In this document: positions 26,749-36,500 of the stretch, piece by piece
Position numbering within the stretch: the stretch's first letter is position 1
Layout: every line of letters begins with the position of its first letter
Source of the DNA: Holtiella sp036655075
GTDB taxonomy: Bacteria > Bacillota > Clostridia > Lachnospirales > Cellulosilyticaceae
Reading direction: 5' to 3'
Length of the DNA: 64,000 nucleotides
NCBI RefSeq assembly: GCF_036655075.1
Contig: NZ_JAVVQU010000007.1
Span: 12,862 to 76,861, forward strand
The notes under the pieces: model-generated
Databases searched by the model: none
Told to the model about the DNA's origin: nothing
Seen by the model: only the letters and a program-made list of their open reading frames with translations
Translations under genes and position numbers: made by a program

Positions 26749-27180
26749 TTAATAAAATCCTGGATATAAGTAATAGAACAAAGTGCCTACCATCTTTCCA
26801 ATTGCAAAACTTAAAATAACTAAATACATGCCTCTTTTCAACTTCAGTCGGCTTTTTGTAATAGGCATAACATTTAGCACTTCTGCCAATGCCATGGCTA
26901 AACAACCTATAAAAATCCCATGCGCTAATCCAAAGCATGCAACAAGGGGTTTAGGTAGTGCAAGACAAATCCAATCCGCCCATAAATAAAATACAGTCCC
27001 CAATATAATGCCTACTAATGAGGCATTGGCTATAGCATAATAATGTCTAGTCACTTGGCACTTTGTAGCAAGTCTTGGAATAATCCCAATAGCATTGATA
27101 AAGGCAAGTACACCTGTGGTAATCACTATGCCACTTGCAAAACCCCAGAAAATACTAACTCCAATCATCAATCCTTTCAT
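26749..27180 (-). CDS. spoVAB: Stage V sporulation protein AB
   Basis: A 143-residue integral membrane protein with four to five helices. The N-terminus (SIFWGFASGIVITTGVLAFI) and ATKCQ-containing loop match SpoVAB. It overlaps spoVAA by 4 nt. SpoVAB is needed in Bacillus for SpoVA function but its exact role is not defined. It is missing from the shorter spoVA operons of several well-studied clostridia. Confidence 0.9.
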   Translation of the reverse strand: MKGLMIGVSIFWGFASGIVITTGVLAFINAIGIIPRLATKCQVTRHYYAIANASLVGIILGTVFYLWADWICLALPKPLVACFGLAHGIFIGCLAMALAEVLNVMPITKSRLKLKRGMYLVILSFAIGKMVGTLFYYLYPGFY

Positions 27181-27803
27181 TCTTCATACTGCCCCCTCTT
27201 TTCTGCCGTCAATACATCAATAATTGTGTCCTCCACTTGATCTTGATATGCATTAATCTCTACCTCTACAGGTGTAGGATCTTCTGTAATTTTTTTTGTT
27301 CCAATATGATTATAAAAAGTAATAACCCCTATAGGCATTCCTATTGCGTATGGAATAGTAATCCATGCAGGACTCTCACTCACTTCTCCTGTAAAGACCT
27401 TGTACAATGTTGTAAAAGTCTTGGCCATGGAAACGTCTGTATTATAAGCCATAATCGCTACTGTTGCGCCTGCAAAAACCACAATACATACTACCGCTAA
27501 TTTAATCCACTCCCAGACAGGGTGAGGTTTAGGCTTGACAGGGTTAAACTCTAGCATAGCATCTAGTTCCCCTACATTTTGAACCGATACATCTGGAAAC
27601 TTTTCTTGGATTGCCTCAATGATTTTCAATGTACTGATGACAAAGTGGGTAATCTTTGTCACTTGAGGCTTGAAGATGCAAATCTCTTCAATGACCCCCT
27701 TTAAATGCTTGGGTCCACTTACTGTTGCGATATCTTTAATAAGGACCTTTTGCTTCCCTTCTAACTTATTGTTTTTATAAGGTTTAATATAAACTTCTTG
27801 CAT
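27177..27803 (-). CDS. spoVAA: Stage V sporulation protein AA
   Basis: I start this gene at the ATG at 27803, giving 208 residues, because AAAGAGGTGAG precedes it and the length fits the family. The longer open frame to 27893 would run through the promoter. The N-terminal soluble domain (about 1-95) begins QEVYIKPYKNNKLEGKQKVL. Two transmembrane helices follow (about 105-130 and 150-175). It is the first gene of spoVAABCDE and lies 51 bp downstream of a sigma-G-like -10 element. Confidence 0.92.
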   Translation of the reverse strand: MQEVYIKPYKNNKLEGKQKVLIKDIATVSGPKHLKGVIEEICIFKPQVTKITHFVISTLKIIEAIQEKFPDVSVQNVGELDAMLEFNPVKPKPHPVWEWIKLAVVCIVVFAGATVAIMAYNTDVSMAKTFTTLYKVFTGEVSESPAWITIPYAIGMPIGVITFYNHIGTKKITEDPTPVEVEINAYQDQVEDTIIDVLTAEKRGQYEE

Positions 27804-27853
27804 TGTCTCACCTCTTTTCACTAGATGTGGTTTGTTTGACCCTATATATCTCT

Positions 27854-27883
27854 TATTATGGATGAGATTTACAAAAATATACT
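27854..27883 (-). promoter_or_regulatory. Sigma-G/sigma-F type promoter of the spoVA operon
   Basis: On the minus strand AGTATA (27883-27878) and CATAATA (27860-27854) are separated by 17 bp. This fits the forespore sigma-G pattern (-35 like TGMATA/GNATA, -10 CATNNTA). It lies just past the purD terminator and 51 bp before the spoVAA start. Confidence 0.7.
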
Positions 27884-27894
27884 TTTTAGACAAT

Positions 27895-27917
27895 AAAAAA
27901 GAGGCCTAAGCCTCTTT
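27895..27917 (-). terminator. Terminator of the purine operon (after purD)
   Basis: On the minus strand AAAGAGGC pairs with GCCTCTTT around TTAG, followed by TTTTT. The 5' arm overlaps the purD stop codon. Confidence 0.85.
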
Positions 27918-29172
27918 ACATTTTTCCGATATCTGTTCTAAACTGCATACCATCAAATTTAACTTTTTCTACCTCTTGGTAAACTGCCCTACGTGCTTCT
28001 TCAAGTGTATAACCTACACGTGTCACTGCCAGCACCCGTCCACCATTGGTTTCAATATTACCTGCCACTAGGCGTGTACCTGCTTGATAGAGATAAGTTT
28101 CTTCCTCTAGACTTTCTAGCCCTTCAATAAGCACCCCTTTTTCACTTGTCTCAGGGTAGCCACGGCTTGTAAGTACAACCGTTACACTTGGTTTGCTACT
28201 CCATTTTAAATCAAGTTCATGGAGTGTCCCATTTATACACGCGTCAAAGACTTCAACTAAGTCTGTTTCTAAACGTGATAAAATGCTTTGTGTCTCTGGG
28301 TCTCCAAAGCGTACATTAAACTCCAACACTTTTGGTCCTTTTTCATCAATCATAAGGCCGATAAATAAAATCCCATGGTAGTCTAAACCTTCTTGTGTAA
28401 ATCCTTCTATAATAGGATTTAAGATTTCCGTTTCAATCTGTGCTTTAACACTTGGTGTAATAATAGGATTTGGTGAAAAACCACCCATACCACCTGTATT
28501 AAGTCCACCATCATTGTCTAAAGCACGTTTATAATCCCTTGCTGTTTCAAGTGGTACAATGGTTTTGCCATCCACCAAGCAAAGTAATGACGCTTCAATC
28601 CCTGTCAAAAACTCTTCTATAACAATTTTATCCCCAGCTTCGTGGAATTTCCCACTAAAAATTTCTCTGATGCCTGATTCTGCATCCTCATACGTTTCAC
28701 AAATGAGTACACCTTTTCCTGCTGCTAATCCATCCGCTTTGATCACTACAGGTAAGCTAAAAGTATGTACTGCTTCAAGTGCTGCTGCTTCTTCTATTTT
28801 TACAAAAGTTAAATATTTCGCTGTTGGTACATTGTACTTAGTAAGGAAAATCTTTGTAAAGTCTTTGCTGCCTTCAAAGGTACTACACATCTTGTCAGGT
28901 CCAAATACTTTTAATCCCTCTCCCCAAAAGGCATCTACAATTCCAAGTACTAGTGGCTCTTCTGGTCCTACTACTGTTAAATCAATATTGTTTTCTTTAG
29001 CAAACGTTATAAGCTTTTCAATTTCATTCACGCCAATTGCCACATTGGTGTATTTGACAGCTGTCCCACCATTTCCTGGTGCTACAAAGAGATTTGCCTC
29101 TGGTCTAAAACGTTTAATGGTATCACAAATTGCAGACTCACGTCCACCATTTCCTATAACGAGAATATTCAT
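27916..29172 (-). CDS. purD: Phosphoribosylamine-glycine ligase
   Basis: The 418-residue ATP-grasp enzyme joins glycine to phosphoribosylamine (step 2 of purine synthesis). Visible landmarks are the N-terminal IGNGGRESAIC, VVGPEEPLV, KADGLAAGKGV for ATP binding, NTGGMGGFSP and EFNVRFGDPETQ with the metal-binding Glu and Asn. It overlaps purN by 4 nt and is the last gene of the operon. Confidence 0.97.
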   Translation of the reverse strand: MNILVIGNGGRESAICDTIKRFRPEANLFVAPGNGGTAVKYTNVAIGVNEIEKLITFAKENNIDLTVVGPEEPLVLGIVDAFWGEGLKVFGPDKMCSTFEGSKDFTKIFLTKYNVPTAKYLTFVKIEEAAALEAVHTFSLPVVIKADGLAAGKGVLICETYEDAESGIREIFSGKFHEAGDKIVIEEFLTGIEASLLCLVDGKTIVPLETARDYKRALDNDGGLNTGGMGGFSPNPIITPSVKAQIETEILNPIIEGFTQEGLDYHGILFIGLMIDEKGPKVLEFNVRFGDPETQSILSRLETDLVEVFDACINGTLHELDLKWSSKPSVTVVLTSRGYPETSEKGVLIEGLESLEEETYLYQAGTRLVAGNIETNGGRVLAVTRVGYTLEEARRAVYQEVEKVKFDGMQFRTDIGKM

Positions 29173-29753
29173 GCGCTCTCCTCCTCTAGCTTTTTGATTG
29201 CTTCTACAAGTATTTTATGTTCCACCTCATGGAGTACCCTTTGTTGAAGGTCATCTGGTGTATCCGTTTCATAAACAGGCACACTTCTTTGTAAGAGAGT
29301 CTCCCCTGTATCTACCCCTTCATCTACAAAGTGGACCGTTGCACCACTTTCCTTTTCACCCATTGCAATAACTGCCTCATGAACTTTAATACCATAGTAG
29401 CCTTTTCCGCCAAACTTAGGCAATAGAGAAGGATGAATGTTGATAATCTTACCTTTATACGCTTGAATCAAGTTAGCTTGTACAATTTTGAGGTAGCCTG
29501 CAAGTACGACCAACTCTACATCATCTGCTTGGAGCCTTGCCAAAAGCTTTTCATCATACCCTGCTTCTTTTGGATTGATAAAGTAAGCTGGAATGTTGCT
29601 TTGTCTTGCACGTTCTAAGCCAAAGGCACCTTCTTTATTAGAAATCACACTTACAATTTGACTTGTAAGTGTGTGATTTGCTACTGCATCTATAATCGAT
29701 TGAAGGTTAGAACCTGAACCTGAAACCAGTACTGCGATTCTTAGTCCTGACAT
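29169..29753 (-). CDS. purN: Phosphoribosylglycinamide formyltransferase
   Basis: A 194-residue folate-dependent GAR transformylase (step 3). The N-terminal VLVSGSGSNLQSIIDA loop binds the phosphate of GAR; INIHPSLLPKFGG carries the catalytic Asn and His; and HFVDEGVDTGETLLQ carries the conserved Asp. It overlaps purM by 13 nt and purD by 4 nt. Its need for 10-formyl-THF links it to the folT gene elsewhere in the window. Confidence 0.97.
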   Translation of the reverse strand: MSGLRIAVLVSGSGSNLQSIIDAVANHTLTSQIVSVISNKEGAFGLERARQSNIPAYFINPKEAGYDEKLLARLQADDVELVVLAGYLKIVQANLIQAYKGKIINIHPSLLPKFGGKGYYGIKVHEAVIAMGEKESGATVHFVDEGVDTGETLLQRSVPVYETDTPDDLQQRVLHEVEHKILVEAIKKLEEESA

Positions 29754-30781
29754 AAAATAACCCCTTCGTCACCTGCTACGATTTCACCAATAACTGCCGC
29801 TTGCTCACCTGCTTCTTGAAGCGCTTTCACAACACTTGCCACTTCTTCTTGGCTTACAACAAGCATCATTCCTACGCCCATGTTAAAGGTATTGTAAAGT
29901 TCATGAACTTCTAAACCACTTAATTTACGAAGTACGTCATAAACTTTTGGCTCTTCAATTGTATTGATGTTTAGTTTTGCAGTGATACCTTTTGGTAACA
30001 TACGTGGCACATTTTCAATGAATCCACCACCTGTGATATGAGCAATTCCTTTGATGTTCCCTGCTTCTTTAGCTGCCATAATGGCTTTTACATAAAGCTT
30101 AGTTGGTTTGATGAATGCCTCACCATAAGTTTCCCCAAGTTCTTCACTATAAGCATTAAGATCTAAGTTATACGTATCAATAATTTTACGTACAAGGGAG
30201 TACCCATTACTATGTACCCCTGAAGAAGCAAGCCCAATGATGGCATCCCCTGGCATAATGCTACGTCCATCAATCATTTTAGCGCGGTCTACAATCCCCA
30301 CTGCAAAACCTGCCACATCGTACTCACCTGCTTGGTAGAATCCAGGCATTTCTGCTGTTTCTCCACCTACAAGCGCACACATACTTTCTTTGCACCCTGC
30401 TGCCACACCTTTTACAATATCTGCAATTTGTTCTGGCGTAATTTGACCTGTTGCAATATAGTCTAAGAAGAAAAGTGGAATGGCACCACTACAAAGGATG
30501 TCATTGACACACATAGCTACACAATCAATTCCGATTGTGTCATGTTTGTTCATATCAAAAGCCAATTTAAGCTTAGTCCCAACGCCATCTGTTCCAGATA
30601 CAAGCACAGGTTCTTCCATACCCATATATTTTCCAATTGAATAGGATCCACCAAAGCTACCAATGTCTGTTAAAACACCATCTGTAAAAGTAGATTTAAC
30701 GTGTTCTTTCATTTGATTAACTGCTTCATAACCGCGGTGTACATCTACACCTGCATCTTTATAAGTAATTTTAGTTGACAT
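29741..30781 (-). CDS. purM: Phosphoribosylformylglycinamidine cyclo-ligase (AIR synthetase)
   Basis: A 346-residue ATP-dependent cyclo-ligase (step 5). It carries the PurM-fold motifs SGTDGVGTKLKLA, GIDCVAMCVNDILCSGA, LVGGETAEMPGFY and HITGGGFIENVPR. Length is normal. The ribosome site is AGGAGG, 7 bases before the ATG, and purF ends 11 bases upstream. Confidence 0.98.
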   Translation of the reverse strand: MSTKITYKDAGVDVHRGYEAVNQMKEHVKSTFTDGVLTDIGSFGGSYSIGKYMGMEEPVLVSGTDGVGTKLKLAFDMNKHDTIGIDCVAMCVNDILCSGAIPLFFLDYIATGQITPEQIADIVKGVAAGCKESMCALVGGETAEMPGFYQAGEYDVAGFAVGIVDRAKMIDGRSIMPGDAIIGLASSGVHSNGYSLVRKIIDTYNLDLNAYSEELGETYGEAFIKPTKLYVKAIMAAKEAGNIKGIAHITGGGFIENVPRMLPKGITAKLNINTIEEPKVYDVLRKLSGLEVHELYNTFNMGVGMMLVVSQEEVASVVKALQEAGEQAAVIGEIVAGDEGVILCQD

Positions 30782-30792
30782 CTTACTTCCTC

Positions 30793-32193
30793 CTATTCTT
30801 CCTCGTTCATCTCATGTAGTGGTACTTCCATTGGATAGTTGCCATTAAAGCAAGCACGGCAGAAATCATTACCACCACCACAAGCTTCTTTGAGGCCTTC
30901 TAATGAAAGATAAGTTAAAGAATCTGCACCAATATAGTCACGAATTTCTTCGACTGACATCATTGCACCAACTAATTTCTCACGGTCTGGTGTATCAATA
31001 CCAAAGTAACAACCGTATTTAACAGGTGGTGAAGTAATACAAACATGCACTTCAGATGCCCCTGCTTTACGCACTTGCTCTACAATACGCTTACATGTTG
31101 TTCCACGTACAATAGAGTCATCTGTCATGACGACACGTTTACCTTCTATATTATGTTTCAGTGGGTTAAGCTTAATACGCACTGCATTTTCACGCATAGC
31201 TTGAGTCGGTTGGATAAAGGTTCTACCGATATAGCGATTTTTAGTTAAACCTTCACGGTAAGGTAACCCTGAAGCTTTGGCATAGCCAATAGCAGATGGA
31301 ATCCCTGAGTCTGGTACCGCAATGACTACATCGGCATCAATCCCAGCTTCTTTAAATAAAATTTCTCCAGCTTTTTCCCTAAATTGGTACACACTGTTGC
31401 CATCAATAATACTATCTGGTCTCGCTAAGTAAATAAGCTCAAAAACACAAAGCTTCTTTTGACACCAGCCAGAAGGTTTAATGCTATGAAGACCATCTTG
31501 ATCAATAATGACCATTTCCCCTGGCATAACATCTCTTACAAATTCTGCATCCACTACATCTAAGGCACAGCTTTCAGAAGCTAATACATAACCCTCTTTA
31601 AGCTTTCCAATACAAAGTGGACGAAGCCCATGTGGGTCACGGATGCCTATCATTTGATCTTGTGTTGTAATAACAATGGCATAAGCCCCTTTAATCAGTT
31701 GCATTGTGTTACGAATCGCAGCCTCAATGCCTCTGTTATAGTGTCTTGCAATTAAGTTTAAAATAGCTTCAGAGTCTGTTGTACTTTGGAAGATAACACC
31801 TTCATCTTCTAGCATTTCTCTGACCCCATCACCGTTTGTCAAGTTTCCATTATGGGCAAGGGCAATGGAACCATGTTTGTATTTCGCTACAAGAGGTTGA
31901 CAATTACTAATATCTTTGTCTCCTGTTGTAGAGTAGCGTACATGACCAATGGCAATGTTCCCTACTAAAGTTTGAAGGTTTCGCTCGTCAAAGACATCAC
32001 TTACAAGCCCCATACCTTTTGCACTTTCTAGTCTACCTTCATTGTTAACTGTAATCCCTGCACTTTCTTGACCTCTATGTTGAAGGGCAAAAAGTCCATA
32101 ATATACGTAATTTGCTGCTTCTTGCGCATTATTTAAATAAACACCCATCACGCCACATTCTTCGTGTAATGTATCCCCATCAAAGTAGTTCAT
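30793..32193 (-). CDS. purF: Amidophosphoribosyltransferase
   Basis: The 466-residue enzyme commits PRPP to purine synthesis. Cys13 in LHEECGVMGVY should become the N-terminal nucleophile after propeptide cleavage. The PRPP-binding motif is VVMTDDSIVRGTT. Cysteines in CGGGNDFCRACFNG and KLCVFE fit the 4Fe-4S type known from Bacillus subtilis. The enzyme is feedback-regulated by nucleotides in that family. A 122-base gap separates it from purC. Confidence 0.98.
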   Translation of the reverse strand: MNYFDGDTLHEECGVMGVYLNNAQEAANYVYYGLFALQHRGQESAGITVNNEGRLESAKGMGLVSDVFDERNLQTLVGNIAIGHVRYSTTGDKDISNCQPLVAKYKHGSIALAHNGNLTNGDGVREMLEDEGVIFQSTTDSEAILNLIARHYNRGIEAAIRNTMQLIKGAYAIVITTQDQMIGIRDPHGLRPLCIGKLKEGYVLASESCALDVVDAEFVRDVMPGEMVIIDQDGLHSIKPSGWCQKKLCVFELIYLARPDSIIDGNSVYQFREKAGEILFKEAGIDADVVIAVPDSGIPSAIGYAKASGLPYREGLTKNRYIGRTFIQPTQAMRENAVRIKLNPLKHNIEGKRVVMTDDSIVRGTTCKRIVEQVRKAGASEVHVCITSPPVKYGCYFGIDTPDREKLVGAMMSVEEIRDYIGADSLTYLSLEGLKEACGGGNDFCRACFNGNYPMEVPLHEMNEEE

Positions 32194-32315
32194 AGCTCAC
32201 CTCTTGTTCTGTTCCTTTTATTTATGTGTCCAATCATACATTCACCTGTATACAATGCATGGCAACTAAATTGCAATTACCTCCACACATTACATTAAGC
32301 TTTACCTAACGCTTT

Positions 32316-33020
32316 CTAGTGTGTTACACGGTTAAGCATTTCTTGGTAAACTTCTTCTACACCACCCATGTCACGTCTAAAGCGATCTTTATCTAATTTT
32401 TTGTTAGTTTCTTTGTCCCAGAATCTACATGTATCTGGAGAAATTTCATCTGCTAAAATAATACGTCCATCTACGCGACCAAGCTCAATTTTAAAGTCGA
32501 TTAAGTTAACACCAATTGCATCAAAATGTGCTTTTAAAAGGTCGTTAATTTTAAATGTCATTTCTGTCATTGTTGCAAGCTCTTCTTTAGTTGCAAGACC
32601 AAGTGCTAAAATGTGATGGTCGTTGATCATTGGGTCTCCAAGCGCATCATCTTTAAGACAAAATTCAATAGTTGGGTTTTTAAGTACAGTACCTTCTTCA
32701 ACACCAAAACGTTTGGAAAATGACCCTGCTGCAGTGTTACGAATAATCACTTCAAGAGGTACAATTTGTACAGCTTTAACAACGGTTTCGCGGTCATTAA
32801 GTTCTTCTACTAAGTGCGTTTCAATACCGTTTTCTTCTAACATACGGCACATAATGTTGCTCATACGATTGTTGACTACACCTTTACCTAAAATCGTTCC
32901 TTTTTTCTCACCGTTAAATGCTGTTGCATCATCTTTGTAAGAAACGATGTAGTATCTTTCATCTTCTGTTGTATAAACTCTTTTTGCCTTACCTTCATAT
33001 AATAAATTTTGTTTTTCCAT
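32316..33020 (-). CDS. purC: Phosphoribosylaminoimidazole-succinocarboxamide synthase (SAICAR synthetase)
   Basis: The 234-residue enzyme attaches aspartate to CAIR. Motifs present are LLYEGKAKRVY at the N-terminus, VPLEVIIRNTAAGSFSKR, NDHHI and the C-terminal LADEISPDTCRFWD. Length and domain are typical of the single-domain bacterial form. It lies 14 bases after purE. Confidence 0.98.
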   Translation of the reverse strand: MEKQNLLYEGKAKRVYTTEDERYYIVSYKDDATAFNGEKKGTILGKGVVNNRMSNIMCRMLEENGIETHLVEELNDRETVVKAVQIVPLEVIIRNTAAGSFSKRFGVEEGTVLKNPTIEFCLKDDALGDPMINDHHILALGLATKEELATMTEMTFKINDLLKAHFDAIGVNLIDFKIELGRVDGRIILADEISPDTCRFWDKETNKKLDKDRFRRDMGGVEEVYQEMLNRVTH

Positions 33021-33034
33021 TTTTAGTTCCCCCT

Positions 33035-33523
33035 TTAGTTATATTGATTACGAATATGTTCATCTTTTTTTCTAACCGTTTCAGCCATTGCTTCTTTATA
33101 GGCTTGAAGTTTAACTTTTAGGCTTGCATCACCCACTGCTAAAATTTGAACAGCTAATAAGCCTGCGTTGAGCGCTCCATCGATGGCTACCGTTGCAACT
33201 GGAATGCCTGGTGGCATTTGTACCATTGAAAGCAATGCATCAAGCCCATCTAATGTACTAGATTTAATCGGTAATGCCACAACTGGCAAGGTAGTATATG
33301 CCGCAAGCACACCACCAAGGTGTGCTGCCTTTCCAGCTGCTGCAACGATAACGCCTATCCCATTTGCCTCAGCATTTCTTGCAAAGCTTTCCGCTTCCGC
33401 TGGTGTACGGTGTGCTGAGATAATGCGTACCTCAACAGGTACCCCAAAGCTTTGTACCACTTCAATACCCTTTTCTACGATTGGAAGATCTGAATCACTT
33501 CCCATAACAAAAGCAATTTTCAT
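33035..33523 (-). CDS. purE: N5-carboxyaminoimidazole ribonucleotide mutase, PurE
   Basis: A 162-residue PurE. MGSDSDLPIVEKG and ISAHRTP form the CAIR-binding site, and the GLDALLSMVQMPPGIPVATV loop is conserved. PurE of this class I type normally needs PurK, but no purK is present in this operon. The organism may carry purK elsewhere or rely on spontaneous N5-CAIR formation or direct carboxylation. Confidence 0.96.
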   Translation of the reverse strand: MKIAFVMGSDSDLPIVEKGIEVVQSFGVPVEVRIISAHRTPAEAESFARNAEANGIGVIVAAAGKAAHLGGVLAAYTTLPVVALPIKSSTLDGLDALLSMVQMPPGIPVATVAIDGALNAGLLAVQILAVGDASLKVKLQAYKEAMAETVRKKDEHIRNQYN

Positions 33524-33586
33524 AATCAGCCTCTTTTCCCTAATTGTCTTAAAATACTCTATTTAAATAACTTTATTTGAAATCAT

Positions 33587-36500
33587 TTATTTGAAGTAAT
33601 CCACACCTGCTTGGAATAACTTTTGGTCTTTGTTGCCGGGAATATTGATATGTACACATTCGCCTACTCGCTCACTGTGTCCCATTTTACCAATAATACG
33701 TCCATCTCTTGAAACAAGTCCTTCAATATTATACAGACTACCATTTACATTGACAGAGCCCGCTTTAGATGGGTATCCACTCGCATCTACATATTGGCTA
33801 AAGATTTGACCATTTTTCACAAGTTCATCTAATACTGCTTGTGGTGCTACAAAGCGTCCTTCTCCATGTGAAAGAGGCATTTCGTATTGCTCACCCACTT
33901 GAACATTGCTAAGCCAAGGTGAGGCTACACTTGTAATCTTTGTTTTTGCAAGCAATGAAATATGTTTACCAATCGTGTTATAAGTAAGCGTTGGCTTGTG
34001 CTCATCCATCTCACAAATTTCACCATATGGAAGGAGTCCTAATTTGACAAGTACTTGGAATCCATTACAAATACCAAGTGCTAAACCATCTTGTTCATAA
34101 AGGTGTTTCATCACAGCTTCTTGCAGACGTTCATTTCTAAAAGCAGCTGCAATAAACTTAGCACTACCGTCGGGTTCATCCCCTGCTGAGAATCCACCTG
34201 GGAAAGCTAGAATTTGGGCTTCACCAATAGCTTCTGCCATACGGTTAAGGGATGCATCAATAGCTTCTGGTGTACGATTTAAGAAAAGCACTTGTTCTAC
34301 ATCTGCTCCAGCTTTTCTAAAGGCACGTGCTGTATCTTCTTCACAGTTTGTTCCTGGGAATACCGGAATAACAACTTTTGGCACAGCAATTTTATGTTTG
34401 GCAATATAAAGATTTGGTTTTTCGCTGTAAGTCGCATCTTTTTCTTCTAACTCATTTTCAGCTTCTGTTGTAAATACTTTAGAAAGTGGTACATCAAGTG
34501 CTGTTTTCACGTCATCTAGTCTTACTTCTACTTGATTAATACTTAAGACTTGCGCCGCTACTGTCTCACCTATTACTGTAAATGCCTCACCTGTAAGTGT
34601 ACTTGCTACTGCTTCGCTTACTTCTAAAACAAGGTCTCCGTAAGCCGCTTCAAAAGCACCTACTTGTAAAGTTTCTGTATTCACTTTAGCACCTAAGTCA
34701 TTTCCAATTGCCATTTGGCTAAGGGCCGCTACAAGACCACCTTTACCAATAGCATAGCTACTTGTCACTTTTTGTTCTTTCATCAGACGGTGTACGTTCG
34801 CATAAACATTTTTCATGGTTTCAAAGTCTGGTACTTTGTCTTCACCTACTGGAATATGTACATAAACCACTTTGTTACCGGCTGCTTTGAAGCTACCACT
34901 TACACAATACTTGGCATCCCCAATGTTGCAAGTGAAAGAGATAAGTGTTGGTGGGACATTTAAGTTTTCAAAAGTACCTGACATACTATCTTTTCCCCCA
35001 ATAGCAGCAATACCTAAAGCTTTTTGAGCAATAAGCGTGCCTAAAAGTGCCGCTACAGGTTTGCCCCATTTAGTTTTATCTTCTCCAAGTCTTTCAAAGT
35101 ACTCTTGGAAAGATAAGTAAGTATCTTCGTAGTTCGCACCAAGTGCCACAAGTTTAGCGACACTTTCTACAACAGCATACAAGCTTCCATGGAAAGGTGA
35201 TGCTTCTGATAAGTAAGGATCAAATCCATGTGTCATATAAGTTGCTGCTGTTGTTTCCCCTTCAATCACAGGAATCTTAGCAACCATACCGACTTCTTTT
35301 GTACGTTGGTTTTTCCCACCATAAGGCATAAGTACACTTCTTGCACCGATGGTTGAGTCAAATTGTAAACCCAATCCTTTTTGGCTTGCTACGTTCAAAT
35401 CTGAAAGCAGTTCTAAAATGTTTTCTTTTGTAAGTGTTCTTGTATCTTCACACCAGCTAGGTGCAGTAACATGAGCTGCTCTTTGTTGTGTTACCCCTGC
35501 ACTGTCTAGGAATACACGGTTGATATTTACAATCTCTTGTTCACGCCATTTCATAATTAAGCGTTTCTCTTCAGTGACTACTGCCACTTGTACTGCATTT
35601 AAGTTTTCTGCTTCACAAAGAGCAATCACACGGTCTACATCTTGTGCTTCAATAGCAATAGCCATACGTTCTTGAGATTCTGAAATCGCAAGTTCTGTTC
35701 CATCTAAGCCCATATATTTTACAGGTACTTGGTCAAGATCAATGATAAGGCCTTCTGCAATTTCACCGATAGCTACACACACACCACCTGCACCAAAGTC
35801 GTTACAACGTTTGATATATGTAGAGAACTCTGGGTTTCTGAAAATACGTTGAAGCTTACGTTCTTCTACTGGATTTCCTTTTTGTACTTCACTACCACAT
35901 TGTTTAAGTGAGTCTTCTGTATGTTCTTTAGAAGAACCAGTAGCACCACCACAACCGTCACGACCTGTTGCGCCACCAATAAGCAAGATGACATCCCCTG
36001 CTGTTGGCTCTTCACGTCTTACAGCATCTGACTTCACAGCCCCTACTACTGCACCCACTTCTAAACGTTTTGCAGTATACCCTGGATGGTAGTATTCTTT
36101 AACTTCCCCTGTTGCAAGCCCAATTTGGTTTCCATAGGAGCTATAACCGTTAGTTGCAGTTTGAGAAATCTTTCTTTGAGGTAACTTACCTGGAATAGTC
36201 TCCTCCATAGGTGCTGTTACATCTCCAGCGCCTGTTACACGCATAGCTTGGTACACATAACTACGTCCTGAAAGTGGATCACGAATAGCTCCACCAAGAC
36301 AAGTTGCAGCTCCACCAAAAGGTTCAATTTCTGTAGGGTGGTTATGGGTTTCATTTTTGAAAAGTACTAAGTAGTCTTCCATTTTGCCACTTACTTCAAT
36401 GGCTTTTTCTAAGGTACAAGCATTAATTTCATCAGATTCAACCATTTCTTTTAAGCCACCACTCGCTTTTAGATCCTTTACAATGATTGTTGCCATATCC

